DNA of 64,000 nt from Eutreptiella sp. 'Long Island Sound 2002' (GCA_964036045.1 OZ038383.1:67337725-67401724); one strand, 5' to 3'. Shown: positions 8,935-20,231, numbered from the stretch's first letter. Notes: generated by a model from the sequence alone, not told the origin. Numbers and translations are program-made.

Positions 8935-11395
8935 GGCCCTCTCGGAGCTCTACACACTTCGAAAAATAGAATACCTCTGCACCGTCCCCGGTGGCCCCTA
9001 CACCCGGCATCTTTGCACCGAGCGAAACTTCCGGGCCCGTTGGAAGGAGTTGGTTGCCCCCGTGAAATTAGATGAGGCCGTTGCCACGACGCTAGCGGGT
9101 AAGGTCCGGGCCACGCTTCGGCCACAGGACCAGGGTCGCCTCCGCGAGTGGCGCTCGTGGCTGGAGGAGGCCTAGACCTCTGACCAGGGGGCAGCGTACC
9201 GGTGGCTAAAGGATGAGTCCTACGCCCCGCCGGTCACTTTCCTCTCCAACCCGGATGGCACAGCCACGGCCAACCGGGTAGAGATGGATGTCCTCTTGAA
9301 GGACGCCCGGCGCCCGATAAACCGCAAGTATTTGACGGACGCTGAGCTGGACGCCATAGCCTTCCTCCGCCGGTATGGGCACCATGTCCGGGGGGTCCCC
9401 ATGATTGCCTCGCGGTTGGACTGCCCCCGCCTGCGCAAGGGGCTCTCCCGCATGAAGCCCTCGGCACTGGGGCTGGACGGGTGGAGTCTAGCCGACCTCC
9501 GCTCCCTTCCTGACAGGCTGTTGGGCTGGTTGGCGGCTCTCCTGCGGGAAGTGGAACGCCTGGGCAGATGGCCGGCCCACATGGGTGAGGGCTACACAAC
9601 CTTCATCCCCAAAGAGGGGCCGCCGCGGCCCCTGAACACCCGCCGCTCACGAATGTGTCCATGGTCTACAGGTTGTGGGCGGGTGTGCGCTTCGTGGATG
9701 CCATTGCGTGGCAGGAGTCCTGGGCCCACTCGGCGGCCTTTGGCTTTGGTCCCGCCACGAGCGCCCCGGATTGGGCGGCGGTAACGCAGGTCCTTTTGGA
9801 GCTGTGTCGCCTCCGTGGATGGGCAGCCGCGGGGATGAGCATCGACTACATCAAATGTTTTGATCTCATCCCCAAGGCGGTCGTGTTGGGTCTGGAGTTG
9901 GAGCCGGGCATGGACCCGGGCACGTGGCGTGCCCTCGGGGCCATGTACAAGCAGCTTCGCCGGGCCCTGGAGATCGCCGGGGCCCTTGGCCTGTGGTGGC
10001 AGGCCACCAATGGCATCCTCTAGGGTTGGCCCCTGTCGGTGATCGTGGTGAACGTGCTCACCACGATCCGGAAATGGGAGGTGGACTCCCTTCGCCTGCA
10101 GGTGTGCGTGCGGACGGCCGCCCTCCCCCCCGCTCTAGACGAGGACGCAGTGGCGGACGTGGAGGCGGGGGCCCCCCTCCCCCTCAAGGATGCGGGCCCC
10201 GGCTACGCCGGTTTGGGGTCGTCAGGTTGTGCGGATGACAACCAAGCGGTGGCCTTGGGCGCAGCCTCCCTCCAGGGGATGGTCCCCACAACGGAGGAGT
10301 GGCTGCAGATCACGGGCCAAGACGTCTGTGTGGACAAGTCTTGCTCCTGGGTCCAGGGGGAACAGCGCGCACCGGCGGTCCTGCTCCGGGGTGTCCGGAT
10401 CCCGCTGGCAGCGACTTTCCGCCAGCTTGCGTCGACGTCGCCATTGGCGGTTCCAGAGTTACGGGGCCGGTGTTGTCCCGACGCTTGGAAGCAGGACGGA
10501 GCGCTCTCGGCCGCCTCCCCCACCTCTCCACCTATGAATGCCAAGAGCCGGCCATCAGCACGCTAGTCACCCCGCTGGTGCTCCTTGGAGTGGCTGTCGC
10601 ATCGGTGACGGACCCCGACCTACGGGGGCTGGAGACCGCGGTCCTGCGGGCCTTGTGGGGAGCCCCGTGTTTGTCCTAGGCCAAGGAGATTGTCTCCACG
10701 GTCCTGTCCAAGGGGCACCGCGTCTGTCCGATCATGCACACGGGGTACGAACGGCTTCTCTGGCTGGTCCAGGGGGCCTGACGGCCGGGGGTCACCCAGG
10801 TCTTCACCCAGGCCATCTGGGACTCACGTGGCCGCCCGCCCGGGACGGGCCCGCTGGGGCACGCGCTCCACACGACGGCCACCCTGGGGTGGAGCCCACG
10901 CGAGGGTTGCTGGTGCTGGGACTTCCCGGGACAAGAGCACCCGCTGCACTTCGTGCAGAATACCCTTCGTTAGGTCCAGCACCGGGTGTGGGATAGCCTA
11001 CGCTGCCCTTCCTCGAGCCAGCTTGAGGCGCGGCACCCGGCCACCTTCGGGGGCTTGGCAACGAGGCAGATGGCCCGACCTGCCGCGCAGCGCTGCGCGC
11101 CGCCTCCACCGAGTTGGAGAAGTCGCTGCTGCACGGCCTCATGGTCAGGGCCTTGTGGACGCCGGCAAGGGTGTCTGTCCATGGCACGCGGACCAACTCC
11201 GCGTCCCCCCGCTGCGGCGCGGCGCACGAGGACGAAGTCCACGTCCTTTGGGACTGCCCGGAGTGGGAGCAGTCCAAGGAGACGTGGCGTCCCTGGCTAA
11301 GTGACACGGCGACGGCCATCCCCCAGCTGGGGCCGCCGGACCAGTGGCCGGCCTGCTTGCAGAAGGTGGGCCTGTTCCCCCTTTGGCTTGCGTAG
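8935..11395 (+). pseudogene. LINE-A reverse transcriptase region, frameshifted
   Basis: The plus strand resumes with ELYTLRKIEYLC and reads LKPSALGLDGWSLADLR-type finger sequence (MKPSALGLDGWSLADLR, 9453-9503). It continues with FIPKEGPPRPLN, motif A as MSIDYIKCFDLIPK (9835-9876), and the catalytic box as CADDN (10228-10242; usual YADD, here Tyr to Cys). Then come thumb and linker sequence and a remnant zinc knuckle (PRCG...HEDEVHVLWDC, first Cys replaced by Ser). Frames change near 9640, 10440 and 11110, with stops at 9172 and 10021, among others. The protein would copy its RNA at a nicked target (target-primed reverse transcription, known for LINEs). This copy cannot be active. Confidence 0.85.
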
Positions 11396-12340
11396 GGGGT
11401 GGATCTAGTGCTCTTGGACGAGTTCGTGTACCGCCTGCACGGCATGTACCTGGCGGTCCTTGCGGCCCGCATGGCCGCGAGCCGCGCGGACCAGGCGGGC
11501 CACGGGAACTCGGTGTTCCCGGACCAGCCGCGTCCGCAGCCCCGCAACCCCTACCCCTTGGACGACTTTGTCGGCCCCCTGCGGGGAGACACGGTCCGCA
11601 ACCAGCCACGGCTCCGACCAGGGGCCCCGTCGCGCTGGCGGTGGCCCTAGGTCTTCGTCCAGGACTTGGTCAAGTGGTCCAGAGCACTGGCCTGGATGCC
11701 GTGGCTGGCGGAAGTATCCAGGGCTGACCTAGCTGGATTACGAGGCGTTTGTGGGGCGGGCGCTCGCAGCCCGCCCGGATCACCGGCTGCGGGGTACGCG
11801 CCTGCCGCTTGGGGAGCGAGCCCAAGTCCTGCGCAAGGCTGCGGGCTTGGTTGAGCGCCACCTTGTGCCGGGTACGCTGCTGTGTGGGGCCCCACTAGGG
11901 TGTTGCCGCTCGCTCCTCCCCCCGGGGGCCGCGTGTGCGCGGGACTGTCGGCCCCCCGGTTTTTCGCGGCACACCGCGAGGTGATGCTGCAGCTTATGCG
12001 CCTTGCGACACACTGCCGGGACTCGTGGGTCCGGCGCCGGCGGGTGCCTGCGTGCATGCGGCCGCCGTTGGGCGACCGTTTTCTCATGGATTACTTCTTT
12101 GTCCCCTCAAGGGAGGGCCCCCCTTACCGCCGTACGCCAGGAGGCCCCCACGGGCGCCACCGAGGAGCGTCCCACCCGCCGCCCCGCAGCGCAGCCGCCC
12201 GCCAAGGGCGGCCGCCACGGGCAGGCAGTGGCACTCAGGGCGCGCGCTACTTGGAACATGAGGCGCCGTCGTGCGCCAAGTGCGCAAGCCTAGGCTGGGG
12301 CATCAGCCGCTGCTGCTGGGCAGGCCACGAAGGCCACTCT
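11396..12340 (+). pseudogene. LINE-A ORF2 C-terminal domain with terminal CCCH/CCHC-like knuckle
   Basis: After a TAG at 11393-11395, the frame continues as LLDEFVYRLHGMYLAVLAAR. Later, in another frame, it reads RLPLGERAQVLRKAAGLVER and finally CAKCASLGWGISRCC...GHEGH near 12270-12330. The same segments occur in copy 2 (RVPLGERAQVLRHAARLLQR near 15300, and CLQLGWGMSRCC near 15780) and partly in copy 3. This C-terminal extension is therefore a conserved part of the element and not random GC-rich sequence. The spaced Cys/His residues suggest a second zinc-binding knuckle. Its role is unknown; in other LINEs, C-terminal knuckles help RNA or DNA binding. Confidence 0.55.
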
Positions 12341-13275
12341 CACCCCTTGGCGGGCCTGCGTTGCCCGCGGATCCCGCACCTGGTCGCGCTGGGCCGCTAG
12401 GTGCTCATCCCCGAGGACCGGCGCGTAGGAGCGGCGGCACTGTCCTCTTGGCTTGGACGGGCCGGCCCGGCATCTCAGGCCTCCCCGGCCTCGGCCCCCC
12501 CAGCATCTCGCCAGTGCCAGCCCCTTCCGGGACGCTGGGCACCCGACCCTCCTTTGCACCGGGGGCTGACAACCCCAGACCCCCGAAACACCCAACGTTT
12601 GACCTCGTGGCTGACCGGGGGGGCTCGATACATGAGGGGCCACTAAGCTTGGGGGGGAGGGACGCTATTCTACTCTCCCCCCCACCATCGGGCGGGGGGA
12701 CAACCCCGGGCGGCTGCCCGTGGGCGACACTGATTCTTCTTGCCATACAAGGATGCCGCCCGCGCCACAGGGCCCTCCCGCCTCCCCCTCCCCAAACAGG
12801 CCCCCCCCCCCCTCCCCGCCCGCCGGCGGTTGTGCCGCCGGCGTCGCTCCCCGATGTTTTTGGCCGCGTCTCAGCGGCCCTAAGTAGCCGCGCCGTGCCT
12901 CGGCATCGGTCCCCGCCCACGGGACGGAGGCGACCCCAGCCAAAGGCCACCGGGCCAGTAGCGGACATGCTCCAAGCGCACCCCCCTCGCGCTGCGGCCG
13001 ACGCCGTGAGGGGGGGCTCCTCTGACCCAGTGGCGGATTACCCAGTGGCGGACGCGCCCTCAGTGCCTTCGCCACCCCAGTCCACACTGCCGCGGCGGCG
13101 GCAGCACGGCAGGGCAAGCACGGAAGAGACCTAGTCCCCTCCGGCTCGTCCCTCTTGGCCGCCTGCAAGCACAGTGGGGCCCGTAGGGGAGGCCATGGGC
13201 GCCTGAACTCAACTCGGCCCACCTCCCCGCCCCTCTGCCTGTGTACATCGGCCAGCGGACGCGAATAGACGAATG
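12341..13275 (+). other. LINE-A copy 1 3' untranslated region and 3' terminus
   Basis: GC-rich, Pro/Ala-coding-looking in several frames but without a recognisable domain. The last 60 bp (from about 13215) carry the family's terminal block, with TGTACATCGGCCAG and AGACGAATG, ending at 13275. No poly(A) tail follows; satellite begins directly with CCCTCTTTCTGTGTTTTTCA. Confidence 0.7.
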
Positions 13276-13371
13276 CCCTCTTTCTGTGTTTTTCACCCTA
13301 TTTGGCTGTTTGGGGGGTGGGAGGGGGGCTCCCAAGGGGTCTCGGGCACAACCTGCTCGTGCTTCAGCCTC
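13276..13371 (+). repeat. Satellite remnant between LINE-A copies 1 and 2
   Basis: About 95 bp of satellite (CACCCTATTTGGCTG, a G-run, CTCCCAAGGGGTCTCGGGCA, CAACCTGCTCGTGC) lies between the 3' end of copy 1 and a 5'-truncated LINE-A beginning near GAGGGCATGCGCGCACTGCC. Confidence 0.8.
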
Positions 13372-15070
13372 GAGGGCATGCGCGCACTGCCCGACCAACT
13401 CCTGGAGTGGTTGGCGGACCTCTTGCGGGAAGTGCACCGGCAAGGGCGATGGCCACTGCGCCTCGCCGAGGGCTACACGGCCCTGATCCCCAAAGAGGGC
13501 CCACCGGGGCCGCTGAACACCCGGCCCCTGATGGTCCTCTCCATGGTCTACCGCCTCTAGGCGGGTATGAGGTTGGAAGAGGCCATCCGCTGGCAAGAGG
13601 CCTGGGCGCACCCGTGTGCCTTTGGTATTCGCGCCCTGGATGGCGCCACAGTGACCTAGGTTCTCCCAGAGCTGTGCCGCCTGAAGGGGCGGGCGGTGGC
13701 GGGAATGAGCCTCGATTACGTCAAGTGTTTCAATCTCATCCCCCAAGTCGTCGTCCTAGCCCTGGCGTTGGAGCTGGGCATGGACCCAGGGGTCGCAATG
13801 GCCCTGGGGGCCATGTACAAGCCGCTCCGCTGGGCCTTCAAGGTGGCTGGGTGCTTGGGGGCGTGGTAGCTAGCCACCAACGGCATCATGCAGGGCTATC
13901 TCCTCTCCGTGATCCCGGTGAATCTCCTGACCACGATCTGGAAGTGGCATGTGGACGACGTGCGGGAGTAGGCCTGTGTGGCCACAGTGGCTCTGCCGCC
14001 GGCTCTGGTGGCAACGGAGACCCGCAGTAAGTCGGACCAAGCTAGCTAATGTAGCAACTCCGCGGAGCAGTCGGAGCTGCATGTGCAGCTGCAGGCGCAA
14101 GGCCCAGACCTGGCGGTCTTGGGGGCGTCGGGCTATGCCGACGACAACCGGGTAATGGCGCCGGGGATGGCAGCCCCCCAGCGGACCGCCCCCACAACAG
14201 AGGCGTGGCTTACCTTGACGGGGCAGGACGTCCACGTGGACAAATCCTGCTCCTGGTCGCAAGGGGAGGGGGTGCAGGCAGTGCTGCTGCGTAGCCTCCC
14301 CCTCCCCCTAGCAGATTGTTTCCGCCAGCTGGGGGTGGACGTCGCCGTGGGTCGCACCCGCAGTAAGGGGCCGGTGCTCGTGCGACGCTAGGAAGCCGGC
14401 CGCAGCGTGGTGCGACGTCTCCTGCACCTGCCCACTTTTCAGCGGCGGATGCACGCGGGTAGCAGCGTGGTGACGCCGCTGGCACTACATGGGGTGGCCG
14501 CCCCCCCGGTGACGGACCGGGACCTGATGCGCCTGGAGACCATGGTCCTGCAGGCGTTATGGGGGGCGACTAGGCTCTCCCGCGCCTAGGAAGTGGTCTT
14601 CGTGGTCCCGACGCCGGGCCACCGCATCTCCCCGGTGATGCACACCGTCCTGCGCGGCTTGCTGGCAGGGGCGCTGTGGACGGCAGCCTGCGTGCGCGGG
14701 CACAACATGCGGGCCACGTCCAGCTGCCCTGGCTGTGGCTCCCAGCACGAGGATGAGGCGCACGTACTCTGGGACTGCCTGTCGTGGGAGACGGCCAGAG
14801 CAGGGTGGCGCGCTTGGGTCTTGCAGCTGGGCCCTGCGACGGGCTTGCCGGCATGCCTGCGGCGCGCGGGCCCGCTACCCTTGGCACTGTCCGCGGGGGC
14901 GGACCGCCGGCGGGTGGACGAGTTCCTGTACAGGCTGTACGGGATGTACCTCGCGGTGCCTGCGGCCACATACGCCTACACCTGCTCGGGGCTCAGGGGC
15001 AGGGCGAGGCCCTCTCCCCGCGGCGCCCGGCGCCGGGTGGCAGGGGGGGATACCCGTGGCAGGACCTGAG
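13372..15070 (+). pseudogene. LINE-A copy 2 reverse transcriptase and CCHC knuckle
   Basis: Reads LPDQLLEWLADLLREVHRQG, then GYTALIPKEGPPGPLN and VLSMVYRL. Motif A is MSLDYVKCFNLIP (near 13705-13745; the second acidic position is Asn), and the catalytic box is YADDN at 14134-14148. After a thumb/linker region it has an intact C-x2-C-x8-H-x4-C knuckle, CPGCG...HEDEAHVLWDC (14725-14778), followed by VDEFLYRLYGMYLAVPAAT. In-frame stops include those near 13558, 13867, 14389 and 14587, but there are fewer frameshifts than in copy 1. The YADD Tyr and knuckle Cys that copy 1 has lost are present here, so copy 2 looks less decayed. Still not functional. Confidence 0.85.
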
Positions 15071-15830
15071 TGGTCCCCTGCCGCAACTGCCGGCGGTACC
15101 GGCAATGCGACTCCGCCCACGCATCCCGCCGGGGTGGCCATGGGAGCCAGCGTGTGGCCAGGACCTGGCTTGCCGGGCAACGGCCCTCCGATGGCAGGGC
15201 GGCGCAGGCCACGTCACCTGGGTAGAGCTGGCCCTGGACTGCGAGACGTTCCTGGGCTGGGCCCTGCCGGCGTCCCCCCACCATCAGTTGCGGGGGATGC
15301 GCGTCCCGCTGGGCGAGCGCGCGCAAGTCTTGCGGCACGCCGCACGGCTGTTACAGCGCCACATGGCAACAGGGCGCTTCCTGCAAGGGGCTCCTAGTTA
15401 CCGCTGCAGGGCGATTGTTCCGCTCGGGGGCCGCTTGTGTGCGGGGGCACGGGCGCGGCCGTTCTTCGCGGCCAAGGCGGACATGATATTGCAGTTTCAA
15501 GGCTTGGCCCTGCATCTGCAAGGAGCGTGGCTGCACCGCTTGCGCACGCCAGCCCGCATCGGGCGGCGGGGGGGGGGGGGGGGGCGACACGTTTCCTCAT
15601 GGCCTATTCCCCCCGCCCCCCAAGGAGGGGGCCCAGACTGCTCCCCTACGCTCGCCGGTAGCGGCAGGAGCACGTCCCGCGGGTCGCCCGGGCGGAAGAG
15701 GAGCGCCCGCGGCGGGAGGGCGAGGGCAGAGGGTCGGTGGGGGCCCGCTGCGCGCAACATGGCCCGCCCTCGTGCCCCCGCTGCCTGCAGTTGGGTTGGG
15801 GAATGAGCCGGTGTTGCCGCGGCGGGCACT
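15071..15830 (+). pseudogene. LINE-A copy 2 C-terminal extension
   Basis: An open frame (part of 14784-15806) reads HVTWVELALDCETFLGWALP, RVPLGERAQVLRHAARLLQR, then PFFAAKADMILQFQGLALHL. After a G-run (15570-15583) and a frame change it has YARR-like basic sequence and CLQLGWGMSRCC. Its agreement with the same blocks in copy 1 marks it as genuine element coding sequence. Function unknown; the Cys-rich end may bind nucleic acid. Confidence 0.5.
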
Positions 15831-16754
15831 AGGGACACACGGCGCAGGGATAGGCACCCCCCCTGCAGCGACGGGGCCTAGGCCGGCAGGTGCTGGCAAC
15901 GGCGGCCCCGCCAGGCGGGGGCAAGCGCGCTCTCGGCATGGCTGGGGCGGGCTAGACCGGCGTTCGCAGCGCTGCCGGCAACAGAGAGGCCCTCACAGCG
16001 CTCACGGAGGCCGGAGCCGCGGCGGCTGGCCCGGCAGGCGCCCTCGCCTGACCGCGACGTGGTGCCCGCGTCCCGACGTGCGCGCAGAGCAAGCCCGCCG
16101 CGCCCGGCAGCAACAAATGGACCCCCCCACCCTTCCCCACAAGGGACAGCTGCCCCGGGGCTGCAGGATGTTTTCTGCAGCATTTTAGCTGCCCTGCTGG
16201 CACAGCGGGGCAGGCCACCCCGCCCCCATTGCGATCCCGAACCCCCCCCCCCCCTCCCCTCAGGGCAGACAAGGCAGGCAGGTCAGGCCGGGGTGGGTGC
16301 AGGGGCGCAGGGAACAGCGGACATTGCACAGCACCAGGGTGCACCGGTAGCACAGTGTGCAGCGCACATCGCACAGCACCACGACAGTGCGCGTGCACTG
16401 CTAGCACAGACTGACAGGCGCGGGGCAATCAGCCCGGGGGGAGGGAGCACAACTCCGAGAAGGGCCCTTCCCCCAGCCCCTCGACCTCTGTACAAAGGCT
16501 CATGGACATTAAAAGCGCAATACCCTCTTTGTGTGTTGTTCAGCTCCCCTACGCTCGCCGGCCGCGGCGGGAGCACATCCCGGGGGTCGCCCGGGCGGAA
16601 GAGGAGCGCCCGCGGCGGCAGGGCGAGGGGAGAGGGTCGGTGGGGGCCTGGTGCACGCAACAAGGCTTGCCCTCGTGCCCCCGCTACCTGCAGCTGGGGT
16701 AGAGAATCAGCCGGTGTTGCCGCGCGGGGCACGAGGGACAGGCGCCCCCCCCCC

Positions 16755-16783
16755 CCCCCCGCAGCGACGGGGACCAAGCCGGC
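16755..16783 (+). repeat. Left target-site duplication of LINE-B (29 bp)
   Basis: Positions 16755-16783 (six C, then GCAGCGACGGGGACCAAGCC, then GGC) are identical to 23803-23831. In uninterrupted copy 2 the corresponding region (about 15866-15892) occurs once and is followed by AGGTGCTGG, as it is after the right copy. Confidence 0.9.
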
Positions 16784-18161
16784 GGAGTCCCCCCCGGCGA
16801 ATCCGAGGTTCTTCCTCGAAGGGGCCCACGAGCCAGGGGACACCACCGGGTTTTTTCGGCCATGCCGGACGGAGCTCCCACCGGCGACCCCCCCCCCCCG
16901 CATGGGTGGGTGCACACAACAACCGCCAGCCCCCCCCCCTCAGCCCCCCCAAAAAAGGGACTCCGGCGCGGAGGGTTGGGGATATAGTCCCATGCCGCGC
17001 GGCCATGAATCGACATGGCCCTACACCGGGCGATACACGCCCTCCCCCCCCCCTCGCACAAGAGGGGCCCCCGTCGTCCCCCGGGCAGGGAACAACCCTC
17101 CCCCCCTTCAAGGACAAGGGAGCGGTCACTCGGGTGCTGTGCCCTCCGGGCCCCCCCGTTTACGTGGATATTTGCACTGCCGCCCGGGCCTCAGGTCCGG
17201 GAGACCCCAGGGCAGGGAAGCGCTCAGCGCGCCCTGGTGGCCCTCCAACCGCCCGCCCCGTCGCCGTAGGAGGCAGGTCCAGCCTAGAGCAGCACCACCC
17301 GTGCCAGCGCAATCAGGGAGTGCGGACTGCCCCCAGTCGTGTGAGGAGCTTGGCCACCCCCTGCCGTTGGCAGTAGTGGGCGACCAGCGGCATGTCTGTA
17401 GACCTGGAGGTGGCGTGTCCAGACCTGCAACTACCCCGGTGGGCTCAGCGTCAGGCTCCCCCAGCCTCCCCGCCGGGGCCTGGAGCACCAGGCGACACAC
17501 TACCCCACGCGCGCGTACAGCCCCCCACGCACGCCACCACACACACCGCGACCGGGGCACGCTGGTATCGTGCCCGGGTTGGTCTCCGACGACACGCGGG
17601 ACACACCCCGCACTAGCGGATCCCAGCACGGTATCCCGTGCGTTAGTAGACCAGATCATCCTCCTCTTGGCGCCGCACACCACCTGATCACCATGGAGCA
17701 GGGTCACTAGAACGTGGGGCCGCCAAGCACCAGCCCCTCAGCGACAAGGAAGGCCGCGGACGACGGTCGCATCGCCGCAGCGCACACCTCGGGCATCGAT
17801 ACCTGCGACATTCCATATGCCTCCTCCCCCTTGCCCTGCGCCTGCCCCTGCCCTAGCGCCTGCCCCTACTCCCTGACCCCTATGCCCCTCGGCCCTTACT
17901 TCAGCCTGTGACCTCGCCCCGGCCAAGCCCCTGTGGCCGCCTGCCCGCCCACGATTGCCCATAGTTCACCACGAGACGGCTGGCGAGTGCCCGGTGTTGC
18001 CCATAAGGCCCGAACAAACGACCTGCCTGCCCCCGTCGCGCACGTTGCCCGCTTGCCTGGTACCTGGTGCCCAGGCCCTGTGGAGCCCTGCTGCCCCCGC
18101 CATGTGCTCCGCCCCCTGCCACTTCCCCCCTACGCGCGCCTCTCTCAGGACCTGATCCACC
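16784..18161 (+). other. LINE-B 5' region upstream of the first ORF
   Basis: About 1.4 kb of GC-rich DNA with several C-runs (for example near 16890, 16935 and 17045). Long open frames cross it (16531-17376 and others), but they extend over the element boundary into LINE-A and have Pro/Arg-rich, compositionally driven sequence, so I do not call genes. It probably serves as 5' UTR and promoter. No promoter motif can be named. Confidence 0.5.
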
Positions 18162-19037
18162 ATGGCCCCTAAGCACGCCTTTGCCGCAAAGTCCCCTGCC
18201 CAGCGCGCTGCCGATATTCGCCCGGGCGAAGCGTGGCCAGCCACTGCCGTGGGCTGGAACGAGGCCGCCAGCAAGCTGCAGCTCAGCGTGGTCCACCACG
18301 AGTCGAACACTCCCGTGGAGGCCTTTCACCCGGATGACAACATGTTGGGTGCCCTGTGCCTCTTCTGGGCCGTCGCAGTGGAGACTCTGCCGCCCCTGGA
18401 TATCGGCACACTTCAGCAGCGTGACGTCAACTTCCACTGGGGCACGTATCAGGCGGCCATGACCGACCTCCTTGCGTACCTCGCTGCGGCCCCCTCTGAT
18501 GCGCTCCACCAACTACAGCAAGCGGCGGCCGCGCATGTATCCCCATTTGGCGACACCCTTCGGGCCTCATCCCCAGACCAATTCCTCATGCTCCTCGCTG
18601 GCGACGAGTCCCCCAAGCGACCCCTCGACCGTGTACCGCTCGTACACTGGCTGTTGACTTGGCAAGCGGCCTACCGCAAAAAAGCCCTACGCTGCCAAAT
18701 TCTACCCGAGGCAGAAACCCGCCTGCCGGCCCCCTATCCGCCATCACTCCAGCAATGGAATGCTGAGATCTCCCGCCACAAACCGATCCTGCAGTACCCT
18801 GGGGTCCTGTCCCGCTTGGCCCTCAAGAGAGCCGAACTCTCTGGACCCCCGAGCTCTGAACCACTCTGGAAGAGGATGCTCACGCAGCCCAGCACCCTGG
18901 CCTCCGCCACCGACTTCACGTCCGAGATCGAGCGGCTGGCCTCCACCCCCGACGGTCACGCGGAGCATGTGGCCCAGTCCATCCGGGTCCTCTGCATCAA
19001 CACGGCCATCCCCGCCCTTACCACGCCCGCTCAGTGA
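18162..19037 (+). CDS. LINE-B first ORF, 291 aa, gag-like candidate
   Basis: Starts at an ATG in a good eukaryotic context (CCACCATGGCC) and is open for 291 codons with ordinary amino-acid composition, unlike the low-complexity frames around it. The middle has KLQLSVVHHESNTPVEAFHP and a helical, Leu/Ala-rich segment (about residues 95-135). The C-terminal part has SEIERLASTPDGHAEHVAQS. I recognise no domain. By position, the first ORF of a LINE, it is probably the nucleoprotein or an N-terminal part of it. The next ORF is in the same frame 42 bp downstream, so the two may once have been one reading frame broken by the TGA at 19035-19037, or may be translated by reinitiation. Codon use strongly favours C-ending codons, as in the rest of LINE-B. 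Confidence 0.6.
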   Translation: MAPKHAFAAKSPAQRAADIRPGEAWPATAVGWNEAASKLQLSVVHHESNTPVEAFHPDDNMLGALCLFWAVAVETLPPLDIGTLQQRDVNFHWGTYQAAMTDLLAYLAAAPSDALHQLQQAAAAHVSPFGDTLRASSPDQFLMLLAGDESPKRPLDRVPLVHWLLTWQAAYRKKALRCQILPEAETRLPAPYPPSLQQWNAEISRHKPILQYPGVLSRLALKRAELSGPPSSEPLWKRMLTQPSTLASATDFTSEIERLASTPDGHAEHVAQSIRVLCINTAIPALTTPAQ

Positions 19038-19079
19038 AGAGCGGGCGATCACTGGCCTCTGCCATCAAGACGGTGTGGT

Positions 19080-20231
19080 ATGGCTGTCCAGCGACCCTCC
19101 GCCCCAGCCCTGCAGGCCAACCTCCTCGACCTGATCGCCACAGTCGAGGACATCCATGGTGCCTCCGCCATTGAATCCCACCGCCTCACAGCCCTTCAAT
19201 CCCTTGACCCCCTCGTGGACGCGGCTGCCACCCACCCCGGCCTGGTGTGGTCGTCCGCAGCGGCCACCTTCCTCGCCGCCCGCCCCCCGGTGCTGCCCCC
19301 GCAAGCGACGGACCTGCTACTGGCTGTCCGGGATTCCGTCTCGTTCCGTGTAGCAGTCTCGGTAGCGGGCCAGGGCACCACCCGTCCGCAACAGCTGGAC
19401 CAGCTGGTATCAGAGGTCCGGACCGCCCTGCAGCCCACGTCAGGCCCCGCGGCGGCGTACGCCTGGTTTGAGCGCCGCACCTCTGGACCCTTCCCGCCTT
19501 CGCCTCCCACGAGCACCCCGACCCCCCTCCCCCCCGTGCCTCTCACGTCGAGCGCCTTCCCCTGCCCGCCCACCGCCCTCCCCCCCGCTGCCCCCCCCAC
19601 AGCCTCCACAGGGTTGCTGCCCCCCTCCCTCGTGGACACACCTCAGATCATTCGCCTCCGCGGCCTCCGGCACGTGCCTGATGCCACACAGGCTTCCAGC
19701 GCCCTCACCCACCACAACGGTGCTCCGATAGCCATCCCCGCTCAAGCCCTCCGCGACGGCTCACACTTCGCCTCCATTCCCAACGAGCAGTTCCGGCTCC
19801 TTTTCGCCAGCGCCCCCACTCGCACCTACGTTGATCCCCACTCCCACTACACCATCAACCTGGACTCTCGCACAGCCGGAGGGGAGCCCTTCTTCCTCCC
19901 CGACAGCCCCGTCAAGCCGCCCCCCAAAAAGAAACTCTGGAATCAACCCAGCCGCCGCAAAGCCACCCACACCGACATCGCCCCGCCCCCAGCCACCCCC
20001 CCCCCCCAGGCTTCGCCACCTCCGCCAGTTCATCCACAGCCCCCGCTGCCCCCCCCCAACCTCCTCGAGCGTACAACACCCTCCCCCTCACCCGCGACGC
20101 CCCCCACACGTCCCACCGCATTACCCCCTATCACGGCTCCCGAGTCAACCGACTCACCCTCCCGCACTGCCTCCCCCCCGGCGCCCTCGCGTCCACCTTC
20201 CTCACCCAGCTTGCACTGGACTGTGCTGTAG
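19080..20231 (+). CDS. LINE-B second ORF, 383 aa, Pro-rich tail
   Basis: Begins with ATG at 19080 and reads a folded-looking N-terminal half: LLDLIATVEDIHGASAIESH near the start, LLLAVRDSVSFRVAV around residues 80-95, and THHNGAPIAIPAQALRDGSH around 205-225. The last 110 residues are Pro/Thr-rich. Near 20060 a neighbouring frame becomes more protein-like (TFLTQLALDCAVAYPRPREL, then LLLDVPPDASCPIAIDPPRP, stop at 20348). The true ORF therefore probably shifted frame there and the Pro-rich end is an artefact. No domain is recognised. It is presumably part of the LINE-B gag-like region. Confidence 0.5.
   Translation: MAVQRPSAPALQANLLDLIATVEDIHGASAIESHRLTALQSLDPLVDAAATHPGLVWSSAAATFLAARPPVLPPQATDLLLAVRDSVSFRVAVSVAGQGTTRPQQLDQLVSEVRTALQPTSGPAAAYAWFERRTSGPFPPSPPTSTPTPLPPVPLTSSAFPCPPTALPPAAPPTASTGLLPPSLVDTPQIIRLRGLRHVPDATQASSALTHHNGAPIAIPAQALRDGSHFASIPNEQFRLLFASAPTRTYVDPHSHYTINLDSRTAGGEPFFLPDSPVKPPPKKKLWNQPSRRKATHTDIAPPPATPPPQASPPPPVHPQPPLPPPNLLERTTPSPSPATPPTRPTALPPITAPESTDSPSRTASPPAPSRPPSSPSLHWTVL

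Larger units (their letters stand above)
4313..13275 (+). mobile_element. LINE-A copy 1, near full-length but decayed and internally rearranged
   Basis: The 5' leader (4313-4425) and the 3' terminal block (TGTACATCGGCCAG near 13240, AGACGAATG at 13267-13275) delimit about 9 kb. Inside, in element order, are ORF1 (plus), two adjacent blocks carrying the endonuclease region in the wrong orientation (6735-8930, minus), then the reverse transcriptase and C-terminal region (plus). Its 5' end is separated from the 3' end of the preceding element (4291) by only about 21 bp of satellite-like target, so the two lie head to tail. Many frameshifts and in-frame stops show it is inactive. Family: a LINE with an apurinic-type endonuclease, RT and a CCHC knuckle. 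I do not see an RNase H domain in LINE-A. Confidence 0.85.
13372..16522 (+). mobile_element. LINE-A copy 2, 5'-truncated inside the reverse transcriptase
   Basis: Begins abruptly within RT coding sequence (matching copy 1 at about 9490) and runs to a 3' terminus at 16522 (TGTACAAAGGCTCATGG, then AAAAGCGCAATA). It lacks the leader, ORF1 and endonuclease. Truncation at the 5' side is typical of incomplete target-primed reverse transcription. The next LINE-A copy starts about 19 bp further on. Confidence 0.85.

Noticed and set aside
12271-13134. 287-codon plus-strand frame at the end of LINE-A copy 1
   Set aside because: It lies in the 3' region, is Pro-rich with C-runs, and is not conserved in copies 2 or 3 as a frame.
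13276-13371. Copy 2 of LINE-A as an ordinary insertion at the fixed target
   Set aside because: Its 5' junction lies about 95 bp inside the satellite rather than at the usual site, so a deletion or recombination probably joined it to copy 1's flank. I do not count its 5' end as evidence for site specificity.
16059-17687. 542-codon plus-strand frame
   Set aside because: It crosses from LINE-A copy 2 through copy 3 into LINE-B, is Pro/Arg-rich, and shows no domain. Composition explains it.
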